Assembly (NCBI GenBank): GCA_016792935.1
Contig: JAEUJS010000556.1
Location: forward strand, 1-61,164
Direction: 5' to 3'
Length of the DNA stretch: 61,164 nucleotides
Source: Archangium sp.
Lineage (GTDB): Bacteria; Myxococcota; Myxococcia; Myxococcales; Myxococcaceae
Below are positions 8,250 through 16,924 of this stretch, piece after piece. How positions within the stretch are numbered: the stretch's first letter is position 1; every line of letters begins with the position of its first letter. The translations under genes and the position numbers were made by a program. Under the pieces are notes generated by a model. It was given only the letters and a program-made list of their open reading frames with translations, was not told the DNA's origin and did no database searches.

Positions 8250-10445
8250 GTGCGCGTCCTGGCCGCCATTCTCGCAGTCCTGCTCGTGGGGAGCGGCTGC
8301 AAGAACAACGGCGTAACGGGCGTGGAAGGCACGCTGCGGTTCGATCCCGACGCGTTGGTGTTCGACACCGTCTTCGCCGACGGAGACTCCAGGCTGCGCG
8401 AAGTGAACATCGTGAACGAAGGGCGCGCGTCAGTCGAAGTGTCCTGGGTCGGCCTGGCGACGCCGTTCTCCGCTGACTTGCCGACGCGACTTCCGCCCGG
8501 CGCGACGACGCTGACGATTCGGTACACGCCGACCGTCGCGGGCCGCTTCTCGCAACTGCTCGACGTGAAGATCAACGGGAGCAAGGCCGACCCGGCGACA
8601 CTCGCCGTGGAAGCGACCGCGCGCGAGATTCCAACCTGCGACGACGCGGACCCGTGCCTCGAGGCGCACTTCGACAAGGTGAGCGCGTCGTGTGTGAGCA
8701 CTCCGGTGGCCGATGAGACGCCGTGCGACTCGGACACGTTGTGCCTGGTGAACACGCGCTGCATCGCGGGTCGCTGCGTCGGAGATGCGCGCACGTGCGC
8801 CGACGACAACAAGTGCACCGTGGACGTCTGCTACCCGAAGACAGGCTGCGAGTTTCTCCCCGCGCCGCCGTGTCCTGGTGATGGCTCGTGCATGGAAGGC
8901 GTGTGCGACCCCCAGCTCGGCTGCGGCTTGAAGCCACGCGAAGACGGCACCGCGTGCGGCAGCTTCACCAGCTCGTGCACCGAAGTGAGCGTGTGCATCG
9001 AGGGCGCGTGCGAGCTGAGAGATCCACCCGATGGTTTCGTGTGTCGCGAGGCGAGCCCGTGCAACGACGAAGGGCGCTGCCAGGGCAACGTGTGCGTGCA
9101 GGGCAGCACGCAGTGGGGCCTGCAACCGTCGTGGACCTTCGACACGCTGACCGCGGGAGACCCCGATGGTGGCTCGCTCCCGCCGCGCCTGCACGACTTC
9201 GTGCTCGAGCCGAGTGGAGCGATGTCGCTGTCCGGCTTCTTCGACGTGCCCGCGGTGTTGCGCGCGAACACGCCCAACTCCCTCGCGGCGCCGCTCGGTG
9301 CGTCGCGTCGCTGCATCTTGTGGAACGGCCGCTACGTGTGCGCGGACTACCCGGCGAGCCCGAACGGCAAGGTCAGCGCGCTCGACCTCGCGACCGGTTC
9401 GAACCTGTGGACCTTCGACGTTCGCTCGGCGCGGCCTGATTTCCTCGAAGTGGCGAGCACCATCTTCCTCGCGCGCCTCGTGGTGCAGGACAGCGACCGG
9501 CTCGCGGCCATCTTCGAGGCGTACCCGCGCAACGCTCCGGGAGATTCCAGCACGCAGTGCCGCCGCTACTTCCTCGCGGTCATCGACGCCGCGGGGCAGC
9601 TGGTGCAGGCGCAACAGATCGTCGATCCGCTCTTCGACACCTGCAACCACCCGCACCCATACGGCGTGGCGGCGGACTCGGTGGGCAACTTGTTCATCTC
9701 GTATTCGCCGACGGTCTCGAACCAGGCGCCGCTCGTGCCGGCGGACACGACGTTGATCATCTCGTTCTCGCGCGACGGCGTGTTCCGCTGGAAGCGCCTC
9801 AACACCGGCATGCGCGGCGGAGAGCTGGCCGTGGCGCGCGGGCTCCTCTACGCGGAGTACACGAGCGTGGTGCTCGACGCGACGAGCGGTCAGCCGGTGT
9901 TCGCGATTCCCAACGAGCTCGGGCGCGCGGTGATTTCGACGGACCGACTGGTTCCGGCTCCCGTGCAAGATGGCAACACGCTGCGCGGCTACGAGGCGGG
10001 CATCAACACGCTGCGGTGGACCTACACGCTGCCGGGGAGCGAGCTGTTCTGGTCAGATCAGCTGCGGCTGGCGAACTGGCAGACCTCGAAGGGCCCGCGC
10101 GTCGTCGCGCTGACGTGGGTGAAGAGCCTGGTCGATTTGCACGACCCGTATTCGTTGCTCGCCATCGACGTGCAAGACGGAGCGACGGCGTTCCAATGTC
10201 CAGTTGCCGTCGGTGACCGCACACCGCCGCAGCTGTTCGAGGTGGCGAATGGCACCATCGCGATGATGAACGGCGCGATGGACCCGAACGGTACGGGCAT
10301 GCCTGGGTGCAACAAGTGCGACCCACCGCTCGCAGGGAGCTCGGGCACGTTCGTGTCGATTCCGACGCCGAAGTTGGCTCCAGCGAATCAGCCGTGGGTC
10401 GGCACGTTCGGTGGGTCGGGCCACGACCACCGCGAGAACAACTGA
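8250..10445 (+). CDS. Large lipoprotein: Ig-like domain, Cys-rich region, beta-propeller-like domain
   Basis: 731 residues from GTG 8250, chosen because it gives a clean lipoprotein signal (MRVLAAILAVLLVGSGC). The open frame extends upstream but without a signal or homology. After the lipid-attached Cys comes an Ig-like domain of the HYDIN/DUF1573 kind (FDPDALVFDTVF...IVNEGRASVEVSW...LTIRYTPTVAG). A Cys-rich region of about 150 residues with many short C-x(n)-C repeats follows. The C-terminal ~430 residues resemble a PQQ-type beta-propeller (KVSALDLATGSNLWTFDV; YSLLAIDVQDGATAFQCP). This is a typical myxobacterial outer-surface lipoprotein. Its ligand is unknown. Confidence 0.72.
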   Translation: MRVLAAILAVLLVGSGCKNNGVTGVEGTLRFDPDALVFDTVFADGDSRLREVNIVNEGRASVEVSWVGLATPFSADLPTRLPPGATTLTIRYTPTVAGRFSQLLDVKINGSKADPATLAVEATAREIPTCDDADPCLEAHFDKVSASCVSTPVADETPCDSDTLCLVNTRCIAGRCVGDARTCADDNKCTVDVCYPKTGCEFLPAPPCPGDGSCMEGVCDPQLGCGLKPREDGTACGSFTSSCTEVSVCIEGACELRDPPDGFVCREASPCNDEGRCQGNVCVQGSTQWGLQPSWTFDTLTAGDPDGGSLPPRLHDFVLEPSGAMSLSGFFDVPAVLRANTPNSLAAPLGASRRCILWNGRYVCADYPASPNGKVSALDLATGSNLWTFDVRSARPDFLEVASTIFLARLVVQDSDRLAAIFEAYPRNAPGDSSTQCRRYFLAVIDAAGQLVQAQQIVDPLFDTCNHPHPYGVAADSVGNLFISYSPTVSNQAPLVPADTTLIISFSRDGVFRWKRLNTGMRGGELAVARGLLYAEYTSVVLDATSGQPVFAIPNELGRAVISTDRLVPAPVQDGNTLRGYEAGINTLRWTYTLPGSELFWSDQLRLANWQTSKGPRVVALTWVKSLVDLHDPYSLLAIDVQDGATAFQCPVAVGDRTPPQLFEVANGTIAMMNGAMDPNGTGMPGCNKCDPPLAGSSGTFVSIPTPKLAPANQPWVGTFGGSGHDHRENN

Positions 10446-10477
10446 TCAAACGCCGCTTCCGCGAGTAAGTACCGCGC

Positions 10478-11029
10478 ATGAGCCGCATCGCAGTCATCAT
10501 GGGCAGCGCGAGTGATTGGGACACGCTGCAGCACGCGACCATCACCCTCGATTCCTTCGATGTGCCCTGGGAAGCGCAGGTCGTCTCGGCGCACCGGACG
10601 CCCGAGTTGATGTTCGACTTCGCGAAGTCGGCCGCGGACGAAGGCTTCTCCGCCGTCATCGCTGGAGCGGGTGGCGCGGCGCATCTCCCCGGCATGGTGG
10701 CGTCGCTCACGGCGTTGCCGGTGCTCGGCGTGCCGGTGATGAGCAAAGCGCTCGCTGGAGTCGATTCGTTGCTGTCCATCGTGCAGATGCCGGCCGGAGT
10801 TCCCACCGCGACGTTCGCGATTGGTCCGAGTGGAGCGGTGAACGCCGCGCTCTTCGCGATTCGCATGTTGGCGGTGAATGACGCGCAGCTGCGAGTGAAG
10901 TTGTCGGCGTACCGTGAAGAGCAGGCCCAGAAGGCGCGCAAGTCGACTGGGTTGCTCACGATGCCGGCGAAGCCGTCTGCTCCTGCGAAGGCCGCTTCCA
11001 AGCCCGCGAAGAAGAAGAAGGCGCGCTGA
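10478..11029 (+). CDS. purE: N5-carboxyaminoimidazole ribonucleotide mutase
   Basis: Class I PurE, which converts N5-CAIR to CAIR in purine synthesis. Conserved segments are IMGSASDW (7-14), SAHRTPE with the catalytic His (37-43), and AGAGGAAHLPGM followed by LGVPVMSKALAGVDSLLSIVQMPAGVPTATF. The core ends near residue 155. A further ~28 residues form an unusual Pro/Ala/Lys tail ending KKKKAR, not part of the catalytic octamer fold. Next to purK with a 2-bp gap, as in the classical purEK operon. Confidence 0.95.
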   Translation: MSRIAVIMGSASDWDTLQHATITLDSFDVPWEAQVVSAHRTPELMFDFAKSAADEGFSAVIAGAGGAAHLPGMVASLTALPVLGVPVMSKALAGVDSLLSIVQMPAGVPTATFAIGPSGAVNAALFAIRMLAVNDAQLRVKLSAYREEQAQKARKSTGLLTMPAKPSAPAKAASKPAKKKKAR

Positions 11030-11031
11030 TC

Positions 11032-12159
11032 ATGTCGACCGTCGGGATTCTCGGCGGCGGGCAGTTGGGGCTGATGCTCGCCGAGTCACTCGACCGTCTC
11101 GGCCAGGCGGTCGTGGTGCTCGAGCCCGACGCGGACTCTCCGTGCGCGCAGCGTCGCTCGAACGTCATCGCGAAGGGGCTGAGTGATGCGGCTGGGTTGT
11201 CAGGGCTCTTCTCGCGGGTGGACGTCGCGACCTTCGATTCCGAGAACGTGCCGTTCGAGCCGCTGAAGCCGTACGCGGCGAAGCTGATTCCGTCGTTGAA
11301 GGTGCTCGAAGTGTGTCAGCACCGCGCCAAAGAGAAGGAATTTCTGCGCGCTGGTGGATTTCGCCCGGTTTCTTTTCGCGTCGTCGAGGCGAACGAGAAC
11401 TTCGCCGCGGCGGTGAGCGCGTTCGGTCTGCCGTGCATCGCGAAGAGCGTGCTCGGTGGCTACGACGGCAAGGGGCAGTTCAAGCTGCGCACCGCCGACG
11501 ATGTCGCACGCGTTCCTGCGGGGACGTGGGTGCTCGAGGAAGTGCTGACGCTCGAGGCGGAGGTCTCGTGTCTCGTCGCCCGCGACGCGCGCGGGAGCGT
11601 CTCGTTTCCGGTGTTCGAGAACATCCACACCGACCACATCCTCGACCTGACGGTGTTGCCGGCGCGCGTTGCGCAGAAGTGGCAGGACGAAGCGCGCGTG
11701 GTGGCGAGTGGAATTGCTGATGCGCTCGAGCTGCGCGGACTGTTGACGGTCGAGTTCTTCATCGGCGTCGGTCGCGATGGAGAGCGGCGGCTGTACGTGA
11801 ACGAGCTCGCTCCGCGCGTGCACAACTCGGGGCACGTGACGCGGCAGGCGTGCACGCTCTCGCAGTTCGATGCGCTGGCGCGAATTCTCGCGGGCGTGCC
11901 GGTGGTGCAGCCCGAGCTGCATCGCGGTGCGTGGTGCATGGGCCAGCTGCTCGGAGACGTGTGGCTTGCCCAGGGCCGCACAGGTGGAGAGCTCGGCCTC
12001 GACGCCTGGAAGGACTTTCCCGACGTGCTCGATGTGTATGTGTATGGAAAGCGTGAGGCGCGGAAGGGCCGGAAGATGGGCCACTTCGTGGTGCACGCGG
12101 ACACTCCGGAGCGAGCAGCGTCGCGCGCGGTGGCGTTTCGAGAAGCGTTGTCACGGTGA
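11032..12159 (+). CDS. purK: 5-(carboxyamino)imidazole ribonucleotide synthase
   Basis: 375 residues, the usual PurK length. It carboxylates AIR with ATP and bicarbonate to give N5-CAIR, the PurE substrate. The N-terminus GILGGGQLGLMLAESLDRLG is the typical pre-ATP-grasp Rossmann motif. The ATP-grasp domain contains LPCIAKSVLGGYDGKGQ, VLEEVLTLEAEVSCLVARDA and LYVNELAPRVHNSGHVTRQA, with the metal-binding Glu/Asn. Its ATG lies directly after the purE stop (TGATCATG), so the two genes are translated together. Confidence 0.95.
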   Translation: MSTVGILGGGQLGLMLAESLDRLGQAVVVLEPDADSPCAQRRSNVIAKGLSDAAGLSGLFSRVDVATFDSENVPFEPLKPYAAKLIPSLKVLEVCQHRAKEKEFLRAGGFRPVSFRVVEANENFAAAVSAFGLPCIAKSVLGGYDGKGQFKLRTADDVARVPAGTWVLEEVLTLEAEVSCLVARDARGSVSFPVFENIHTDHILDLTVLPARVAQKWQDEARVVASGIADALELRGLLTVEFFIGVGRDGERRLYVNELAPRVHNSGHVTRQACTLSQFDALARILAGVPVVQPELHRGAWCMGQLLGDVWLAQGRTGGELGLDAWKDFPDVLDVYVYGKREARKGRKMGHFVVHADTPERAASRAVAFREALSR

Positions 12160-12204
12160 TCAAGTCGACGTGACGTCGCGCAGTCGTGCCTAAGCTCCGC
12201 GCGC

Positions 12205-12978
12205 ATGAGCACTGGCGCGGTCGCAGTGGTCGCAGTTCTTGCGAGCCTTCTGTCTCCGGTGCTCGTGTGGTGGCTCTTCCGGATGGCGTCGAGCGCCGCC
12301 TCGCGCCGGACGATGACCAAACCGCCTGAGCACATCGCGGACCCCGGCCGCGTCACCGGGGCGCTCTTCGTCGCGGTCATTCTCGGGTCGCTCTTGCAGT
12401 TCATCGCGGTGGTGCTCGTGCCCGCGAACAAAGACGCCGGACCGAAGTACGCGTTGATTGCGTGTATCGGCGCGCTCGGGCTGGTCAGCGCGTGGTTGAT
12501 GCACTCGCTGCCGGGGCATCGACGCAACGTGAAGTACATCCTCTTCATGGTGAGCACGAGCACGGCCTCCATCGGCGTGTCGATGCTCTCTGCCCGCGGT
12601 GGTGAGGGCGCGCGTTTCGTCGCGGCGACGATTGGCGGCGGGCTGGTCTTCAATCTCGTGGTGGCGGCGATTTGCGTCGCGGTGTTCCGACCCGACGCGC
12701 CGCTCGTCGCTGGCGATGCGTCGAGTCTGCGCGCGCTCACCTGGTACCGGCGACTGACGTGGTTTCAGGGCTCCGACTTCGCATCGGGCGCGGTGATGGG
12801 CCTCACCGAGCTGGTCGACTCGCGCGTCATCGAACGTCTGCGCGCAGACCCGTGGGGCCGCGAGTACGTCTATCGGTCGCCGGGGACCGACGGCCGAAGC
12901 TTCGACCTCTTGTCCACCGGAGCGGATGGCGTCGAAGGCACCGCGGACGACGTGCGGTTCGAGAGGAAGGGCCGCTGA
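12205..12978 (+). CDS. Multi-pass membrane protein ending in a GspG-like pseudopilin domain (short paralogue)
   Basis: 257 residues. Predicted membrane helices lie near 5-25, 51-72, 83-100, 110-128 and 138-160. Residues 199-252 (GLTELV...LRADPWGREYVYRSPG...FDLLSTGADG) match the C-terminal part of type II secretion major pseudopilins (GspG), including DPWG.pY.Y..PG and the GADG..G..DD end that binds calcium in GspG. There is no prepilin cleavage site. The first ~190 residues are paralogous to the next gene. Compared with that gene, about 215 residues between the shared membrane part and the GspG-like tail are missing. A 2-bp gap separates the two. Function unknown. Confidence 0.65.
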   Translation: MSTGAVAVVAVLASLLSPVLVWWLFRMASSAASRRTMTKPPEHIADPGRVTGALFVAVILGSLLQFIAVVLVPANKDAGPKYALIACIGALGLVSAWLMHSLPGHRRNVKYILFMVSTSTASIGVSMLSARGGEGARFVAATIGGGLVFNLVVAAICVAVFRPDAPLVAGDASSLRALTWYRRLTWFQGSDFASGAVMGLTELVDSRVIERLRADPWGREYVYRSPGTDGRSFDLLSTGADGVEGTADDVRFERKGR

Positions 12979-12980
12979 GC

Positions 12981-14453
12981 GTGAAGACGCCGGTCATCTT
13001 GTTGGTCATGCTCGCGGTGGGCGTCGGAATTCCCGCGCTGCTCGCGGCGATTTTCGGCGTCGTGCAGCGCGCCTTCGCGAAGCGCGCGATGAAGAAACCG
13101 CCCGAGCGCGTCGCCGACCCGGGACGCGTGACGCCTGCGCTCATCGGCACGGTCATCGGCGCTCCGATTCTGCTGCTCAGCATTCTTGGGCTCGCGCTGG
13201 TGTTCCGAGACCAACGCGCGGCGACCGTGCTCGGGCTGAGCTTCTACTTGTCCGCGTTCGGAATTCTCGCCGCGTGGCTGGTGCACAGCCTTCCCGGTCA
13301 CAAACGCAACGCGAAGTACGCGCTGTTCTACCTGAGCACCCAGACGCTCTCGGGAATCATGCTCGTCGGCTCACTCTCCCGCAGCGGGAAGGACGAGTTC
13401 GCCATCTTCTTCGGCCTCTTCTTCGTCGGAGGCACGCTCTTCAACGTCATCTGCGCGCTGATGTGCCTGCGATTGTTCCGTCCCGACGCGCCGCTCACCG
13501 ATGGAGACGAGACCGCAGCGCGCGCGCTCGAGTGGTACCGCCGCGTGACGTGGTTCCAGGGTTCTGACCTCGAGTCGGCCATCGTGATGGCGTTCTTCAA
13601 CGTCATCGGGTTGAGCGGCGTGTACTTGATGATTCGCTGGTGCGCGAAGGCGCGCGTGGGCCGCCACTCCATCGTGTACCTGCGCTCGTTTCACTACGAA
13701 GACGCGGGGCAGGTCTTCGGAGGCGTCGTCACACCCGCGCTCTTCCGCATGGCGCCGTCGACCGGCCTGGTGCACCTCACACAGCGGCATCTCGAGCGCG
13801 CGCTGGCGGTGGTGCTCGACGTGTCGGTGATGAGCCAGTCGGTCGAGTGGGAAGTCGCGACCGTGCGCGCGAAGTTGCCGCCCGAGCGAATCATCGTGCT
13901 GCATCGCAGTGACGTCGCGGCGCCGAGCCTGCCGGGGCTGAACGTGCTCGCGTACGACGCGTCGTCGAAGGACGGCATCATGAAGGCGCGGCTGGGGCTC
14001 GCGCAGTGGGCGGCGGGCGCGTTGACGTCGGCGGTGGGTTCGAACATCGCTCCGCCGGTGGCTGCGGAGCGGCCGCGGTATCAGCTCCCGATTCTCGCGT
14101 TCCTGGTGCTGGTGCTCGGCTTGCCCATCTCGGGCCTGCTCGGCATCGCGCTCTTCGCGATGAGCTCGTACATGGACCGCAGCAAGGTGTCCGTCGCGCG
14201 GATGGAGATCGACTCCATCGCCCACGCGGTCGAGATGTACCGAATCGAGAACGCGCAGTGTCCGCCGACGCTGGCGGCCATCGACTCGAAGTACGTGAGC
14301 AACGTGAACGCCGACCCGTGGGGCCAGCCGTACGTCTATCGGTGTCCCGGCGCGGAGGAAGGCGAGGTCGACATCATCTCCATTGGTCCTGATGGAGAGC
14401 TGGGCACTGAGGACGACCTGCGCAATCGTCGGCGAGGCATGCGCGAATACTGA
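12981..14453 (+). CDS. Multi-pass membrane protein with cytosolic YLRSF/WE domain and GspG-like C-terminal domain (long paralogue)
   Basis: 490 residues from GTG 12981. The N-terminal membrane domain (1-220) is shared with the previous gene: KPPERVADPGRVT, HSLPGHKRNAKY, FRPDAPL..GD, WYRRVTWFQGSDL. Residues 228-345 form a soluble alpha/beta domain with VYLRSF, VVLDVSVMSQSVEWEV and LPPERIIVL, resembling a domain seen in many bacterial multi-helix proteins (YLRxF...WE pattern). A membrane helix at about 368-395 is followed by a complete GspG-like module (402-482: KVSVARMEIDSIAHAVEMYR, DPWGQPYVYR, IGPDGELGTEDD). The helix is internal, so it cannot be processed like a true pseudopilin. Confidence 0.65.
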   Translation: MKTPVILLVMLAVGVGIPALLAAIFGVVQRAFAKRAMKKPPERVADPGRVTPALIGTVIGAPILLLSILGLALVFRDQRAATVLGLSFYLSAFGILAAWLVHSLPGHKRNAKYALFYLSTQTLSGIMLVGSLSRSGKDEFAIFFGLFFVGGTLFNVICALMCLRLFRPDAPLTDGDETAARALEWYRRVTWFQGSDLESAIVMAFFNVIGLSGVYLMIRWCAKARVGRHSIVYLRSFHYEDAGQVFGGVVTPALFRMAPSTGLVHLTQRHLERALAVVLDVSVMSQSVEWEVATVRAKLPPERIIVLHRSDVAAPSLPGLNVLAYDASSKDGIMKARLGLAQWAAGALTSAVGSNIAPPVAAERPRYQLPILAFLVLVLGLPISGLLGIALFAMSSYMDRSKVSVARMEIDSIAHAVEMYRIENAQCPPTLAAIDSKYVSNVNADPWGQPYVYRCPGAEEGEVDIISIGPDGELGTEDDLRNRRRGMREY

Positions 14454-14465
14454 TCAGCTGATCAG
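14450..14465. other. Double palindrome CTGATCAGCTGATCAG carrying both stop codons of convergent genes
   Basis: The TGA of the plus-strand gene (14451-14453) and the TGA of the minus-strand gene (14464-14462) both lie inside this 16-bp perfect palindrome, built from two TGATCA units. Confidence 0.75.
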
Positions 14466-15289
14466 AGACAGCGGCCCGCGCTGCACTGAAACGAGCAGCA
14501 CTGCGAGCCCTGGAAGCACTGCGCGTTGGTCTGCAGACACATCGTGGTGCCGCAGCGGCCTCCGTTGCACATGCCGGAGCAGCACGAGGGCGATGACGTG
14601 CAGAGCTCGTTCGCGTTGAGACACGTGCCTTGCGAGCGGCACTGGCCGGCGATGCACGTGGTGCCGGCGCAGCACTCGGTCGGTTGGCTGCACGACTCGT
14701 TGAGCTGACGGCACTGGTCGCGGCAGGTGAACGTCGCGGGGCTGCAGAAGCCGGTGCAGCACTCGGAGTCCTGCATGCACATGGTGCCGCCGGTGACGCA
14801 GGCGGCTCCGCGGCAGATGCCGGCGACGCAGGCGCCTTCGCAGCAGCCTTCGGACGCGGTGCAGGTTCCTCCGGGTTGTGCGCACTGCGCGTTGCGGCAG
14901 AGGGTGCCCACGCACATCGAGCCCTGGCAGCACTCGCTCGTCGCCGAGCAACTGAGGCCGGGCGCGGTGCAGTTGCCATTGCCCATCGCGCAGCGGCCGC
15001 TGACGCATTGCTTCGAGCAGCAGTGTGAGGAGCTCGAGCAGAGCTCTCCGCCGACGGTGCAGGTGCACTGGCTGTTCTTGCACTGGCCGTCGCAGCAGTC
15101 GGAATGGAAGAGGCAGTCCGCGCCGCTCGATTTGCACGGGAGCAGGCATTGGCCGTTGTCGCACGAGCCTTCGCAACACTCGCTCGACGCGGAGCAGGGC
15201 TGACGGAGCGCGGTGCACATCGGCATCGGCTGCACCGTGGGGCTGCAGGCGCTGGCGGTGATCAGCAGGAGGACGAGGAGGCGGGACAC
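14462..15289 (-). CDS. Cys-rich knottin-like repeat lipoprotein
   Basis: 275 residues from GTG 15289 with a lipoprotein signal (MSRLLVLLLITASAC). The mature part is almost entirely Cys-rich repeats of about 20-30 residues following C-x(5-7)-C-x(4-5)-CC-x(3-4)-C-x(4)-C, for example LCSSSSHCCSKQCVSGRC and ECCEGSCDNGQC. About nine units are visible. The double-Cys pattern is that of inhibitor-cystine-knot/conotoxin-type folds, so each unit probably forms three disulfides in the periplasm or at the cell surface. The ligand is unknown. It converges on the membrane-protein pair. Confidence 0.75.
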   Translation of the reverse strand: MSRLLVLLLITASACSPTVQPMPMCTALRQPCSASSECCEGSCDNGQCLLPCKSSGADCLFHSDCCDGQCKNSQCTCTVGGELCSSSSHCCSKQCVSGRCAMGNGNCTAPGLSCSATSECCQGSMCVGTLCRNAQCAQPGGTCTASEGCCEGACVAGICRGAACVTGGTMCMQDSECCTGFCSPATFTCRDQCRQLNESCSQPTECCAGTTCIAGQCRSQGTCLNANELCTSSPSCCSGMCNGGRCGTTMCLQTNAQCFQGSQCCSFQCSAGRCL

Positions 15290-15290
15290 G

Positions 15291-15327
15291 CTCCCTCACC
15301 CTAGCCCTCTCCCCGAGGGAGAGGGGA
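15291..15327. repeat. Dispersed palindrome CCCTCTCCC-CGA-GGGAGAGGG, copy 2
   Basis: Same sequence as copy 1 apart from CTAGCCCT for CTGACCCT. It lies in the divergent gap just upstream of the GTG of the Cys-rich lipoprotein, so it may affect that gene's leader. Confidence 0.8.
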
Positions 15328-15403
15328 GCACGCCAGACCGGGCACATGGGTGACACTTTCCGTCTCTCGCTCCTTCACTCCTCCGCTTCGCTATACGAGC
15401 GAC

Positions 15404-16924
15404 GTGACGTTCGACGAGCTGCTCGCCGCCTGGAGAAAGTCGCGCCATCCGGCCGACTCCGCGCTCGTCGACGCCATCGGCGCGCAAATCGAAGTGAACT
15501 TCCCGCCGCTCCCGAAGAACAAGGGTGACGCCTCGCGCGTGTGGATGGCTGCCATCAAGTCCGAGCCGCCCACCCATCTCTCGTCACGCCTCGCCCAACT
15601 CAACGCGTTCGCGCGCACCACCGCCGCGTCGTCGGTGTGGCCGCTCATCGAGGTCATCTCGCGCGTCGAGCCCGCCGACCCGCGCTACGCCACGTTCGCC
15701 ACCAACTTCCTGCTCGAGCGCCTCGCGAGCGCCAGCGCCAAGCTCGCGCGCCGCCTCTTCGACGTCGTCGAAGCCCACGGAGACGCCGGTCACGCCACCA
15801 GGCTCGACGCCGAGCTGAACTGGCGCTTCCTCGATGACGGGCTGCAGAGCCGCGCAGAACGGCTCTTCGAGCGCATGACGAAGACCGCCCAGGGTTTTCC
15901 GATTCCCGAGGCCGAGCGCAAACGCCTCCTCGCGCTCGACTGGAAGGCCGACACCGCCGCGAAGCCCGCGGAAGACCCGCTCGAGGCCGTGTACCTCGCT
16001 CCGCACGACCGCGCGCGACGGCAGGTGCTCGCGGACGTGCTCCTCGAACGCGGAGAGCCGCGCGGCGAGTTCATTTCTCTCCAGCTCGCGGGCGCCTCAC
16101 CGAAAAAGCAGAAGACCTTCCTCAACAAATACATGGAGCAGTGGCTCGGCCCGCTCGCCGACATCATCGACGTGCGCGACCAGAAGCCCGAGTTCACCGA
16201 CGGCTTCGTCAGCGAAGTCACGGTGCGCGACGTGAAGCGCAACCAGTTCCTCCTCGCGGCCGACGCGAAGGAATGGGCCACCGTCACGCGCGTGCGCCGC
16301 GGGCTGCAGCGGCTCTCTCCTGCGATGCGAGGGCTCAAGGCGACCGGCCCCATCGCCATGGACGTCATCGAGCACTGGGGCCGCGAGAAGTTCGCGCTGC
16401 CGTCGCTCCAGGCGGTGTGGCTGTTCGGAGATCCAACCGAGATGGCCGACACGCTGCAAAAAGCACCGCGCGCCGTCCCGCATGTGACCGCTGCGATTCC
16501 CGGGTATCACGCAACCCGCGAGTTGCGGAACGGGTTGGCAAAGCTGGCGGTCATCCCGGGAATTGAACGTCTGCGATTGGGCTCGTTCACGGTCGACGTG
16601 GTGCCGCGCCTGATTCGCGAAATCACGCTGGAGTGGTTCCCGAAGACGCTCCAGGTGCTCGAGTTCGGCGACGAAGACCGTCAGCTCCGGCTCGAACGCG
16701 AGGGAGACGGGTGGGTGCTCCGCTTGTTCGATGCCGAGCCGCCGCACGTCAGCTCGCATTGGAAGGACATCCTCTTCGGCGTGCGCGGGCTGGTTCCGAA
16801 ACGCATCGAGGTGAACTTCTCGAGTGCAGAGGGTGTGGCAGACGTGACCGACTTCACGCGCCGGCTGAGCGACTTCCGCATCGAACCGAGCATCCGCTAC
16901 GAGCAACCGTTACCCTCGTGGTGA
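15404..16924 (+). CDS. TIGR02996 (repeat-companion) domain protein
   Basis: About 506 residues from GTG 15404 (MTFDELLAAWRKSRH). Near residues 187-222 is a clear TIGR02996 signature, DPLEAVYLAPHDRARRQVLA followed by DVLLERGEPRGEFI. This domain is found mostly in Myxococcota and Planctomycetota, often with repeat proteins. The N-terminal part is helical. The C-terminal part has several beta/leucine-like segments (LPSLQAVWLF, LRLGSFTVDVV, TLQVLEFGDED), resembling the irregular repeats that accompany this domain. No signal peptide. The stop is directly followed by the next ATG, so the two genes are likely co-transcribed. Function unknown. The frame is open to 15350, but GTG 15404 fits the start of the helical domain. 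Confidence 0.68.
   Translation: MTFDELLAAWRKSRHPADSALVDAIGAQIEVNFPPLPKNKGDASRVWMAAIKSEPPTHLSSRLAQLNAFARTTAASSVWPLIEVISRVEPADPRYATFATNFLLERLASASAKLARRLFDVVEAHGDAGHATRLDAELNWRFLDDGLQSRAERLFERMTKTAQGFPIPEAERKRLLALDWKADTAAKPAEDPLEAVYLAPHDRARRQVLADVLLERGEPRGEFISLQLAGASPKKQKTFLNKYMEQWLGPLADIIDVRDQKPEFTDGFVSEVTVRDVKRNQFLLAADAKEWATVTRVRRGLQRLSPAMRGLKATGPIAMDVIEHWGREKFALPSLQAVWLFGDPTEMADTLQKAPRAVPHVTAAIPGYHATRELRNGLAKLAVIPGIERLRLGSFTVDVVPRLIREITLEWFPKTLQVLEFGDEDRQLRLEREGDGWVLRLFDAEPPHVSSHWKDILFGVRGLVPKRIEVNFSSAEGVADVTDFTRRLSDFRIEPSIRYEQPLPSW

Noticed and set aside
8430..9968. Long antisense open frame (512 codons) opposite the lipoprotein gene
   Set aside because: Composition is Arg/His-rich, as expected for the antisense frame of a GC-rich gene; no motif or start site supports it.
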